In this document: piece by piece, positions 63,660 to 64,000 of the stretch
Numbering within the stretch: position 1 is the stretch's first letter
Layout of the letters: each line of letters starts with the position of its first letter
Source of the DNA: Cristatella mucedo
Lineage: Eukaryota; Bryozoa; Phylactolaemata; Cristatellidae
NCBI GenBank assembly: GCA_009760855.2
Contig: WPIO01000184.1
Coordinates: 110,001-174,000, forward strand
Direction: 5' to 3'
Length of the DNA: 64,000 nucleotides
Notes under the pieces: model-generated
Told to the model about the DNA's origin: nothing
What the model saw: the letters and a program-made list of their open reading frames with translations, nothing else
Database searches by the model: none
Translations under genes and position numbers: made by a program

Positions 63660-64000
63660 ACTATTTCTTTATTAACACGTTGTATGATAACAATTATATC
63701 ACACAACTAGTGCCACGAGACAATTAATCTTATCCCAAACACGTCAGGCATACAGTAAAAAAAGCCTGTAATTATGGTTAGAGATAACAGGCACAGTATC
63801 ACTATGAGAAAGCACATAAGAATACTTCACAAGGACTCAGCAAATCAATGAGGAGCTGGTGGTTTCTACCTTCTTGAAACCAATGGTCAATATGGTTAAA
63901 AAAGACAACATGCATAATGTCAGCACATATAATTAAACAAATAAAAACTTGCAAAAACCAACAAATGCTATGATGAACAAGTACACATCCAGCTTCTGTT
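63660..64000 (-). mobile_element. Probable diverged L2-1 3' end
   Basis: TAATTATGGTTAGAGATAAC, GGCACAGTATCACTATG and AAGGACTCAGCAAATC resemble the minus-strand 3' UTR and ORF end of L2-1. CATGCATAATGTCAGCACATA occurs again at 63908. It is weak and runs to the window edge. Confidence 0.4.

Noticed and set aside
1-64000. Prokaryotic-type defence, phage or operon system
   Set aside because: No operon-like gene strings, ribosome-binding sites, phage genes or CRISPR repeats. All recognised features are eukaryotic.

Overview
The window looks like animal (metazoan) genomic DNA that is rich in mobile elements. It has no operons, ribosome-binding sites or dense gene packing. It has 5'-truncated non-LTR retrotransposons with (ATT)n tails, tRNA-like SINEs, many microsatellites and C2H2 zinc-finger genes with HTGERPHAC-type linkers. 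L2/CR1-type LINEs and tRNA-SINEs together fit an invertebrate or an early-branching chordate. I cannot name the species from sequence alone.

Layout. 0-7 kb: no recognisable gene, but old diverged repeats that I could align to one another. 7-12.4 kb: tail fragments of two LINE families, here called L2-1 and LINE-2, and a tandem pair of an unknown repeat, one copy of which is split by a LINE-2 insertion. 12.4-17.4 kb: mostly unassigned, with minisatellites and a SINE. 17.4-19.0 kb: the best L2-1 reverse transcriptase. 19.2-21.9 kb: GC-rich, with two weak exon candidates. 22-29 kb: simple repeats, including an 80-bp palindrome and a CA/CG tract, plus SINE and LINE ends. 29-33.5 kb: nested L2-1 pieces, an unknown repeat, and a 2.2-kb LINE-2 on the minus strand with an intact reverse transcriptase core. 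33.5-36.4 kb and 46.2-48.9 kb: two copies of a duplicated block, each with a zinc-finger gene. Between them, 36.4-46.1 kb is LINE and SINE debris, including an endonuclease region on the minus strand. 49-58 kb: a SINE, an LTR-like sequence, a TA-flanked DNA transposon remnant, a long inverted repeat and another L2-1 reverse transcriptase. 58.4-59.6 kb and 62.2-63.3 kb: two intact zinc-finger genes with 13 and 12 fingers, on opposite strands.

The real genes are therefore the members of one C2H2 zinc-finger family (called A, B, C and D here). They share a start (ATG-CAG-GAG), a splice-acceptor-like signal 33-110 bp upstream of it, and, in A, B and D, a shared 3' region. No KRAB, BTB, SCAN or SET domain is visible. 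The duplicated pair A/B is the most interesting part. By hand alignment about one residue in five differs, zinc ligands are almost untouched, and the DNA-contacting helix position +3 differs in all six intact shared fingers. That is the pattern expected of zinc-finger proteins under selection to change DNA target, and here it sits in a region packed with retrotransposons. Both A and B were truncated by the same 482-bp insertion before they duplicated, and A has further damage.
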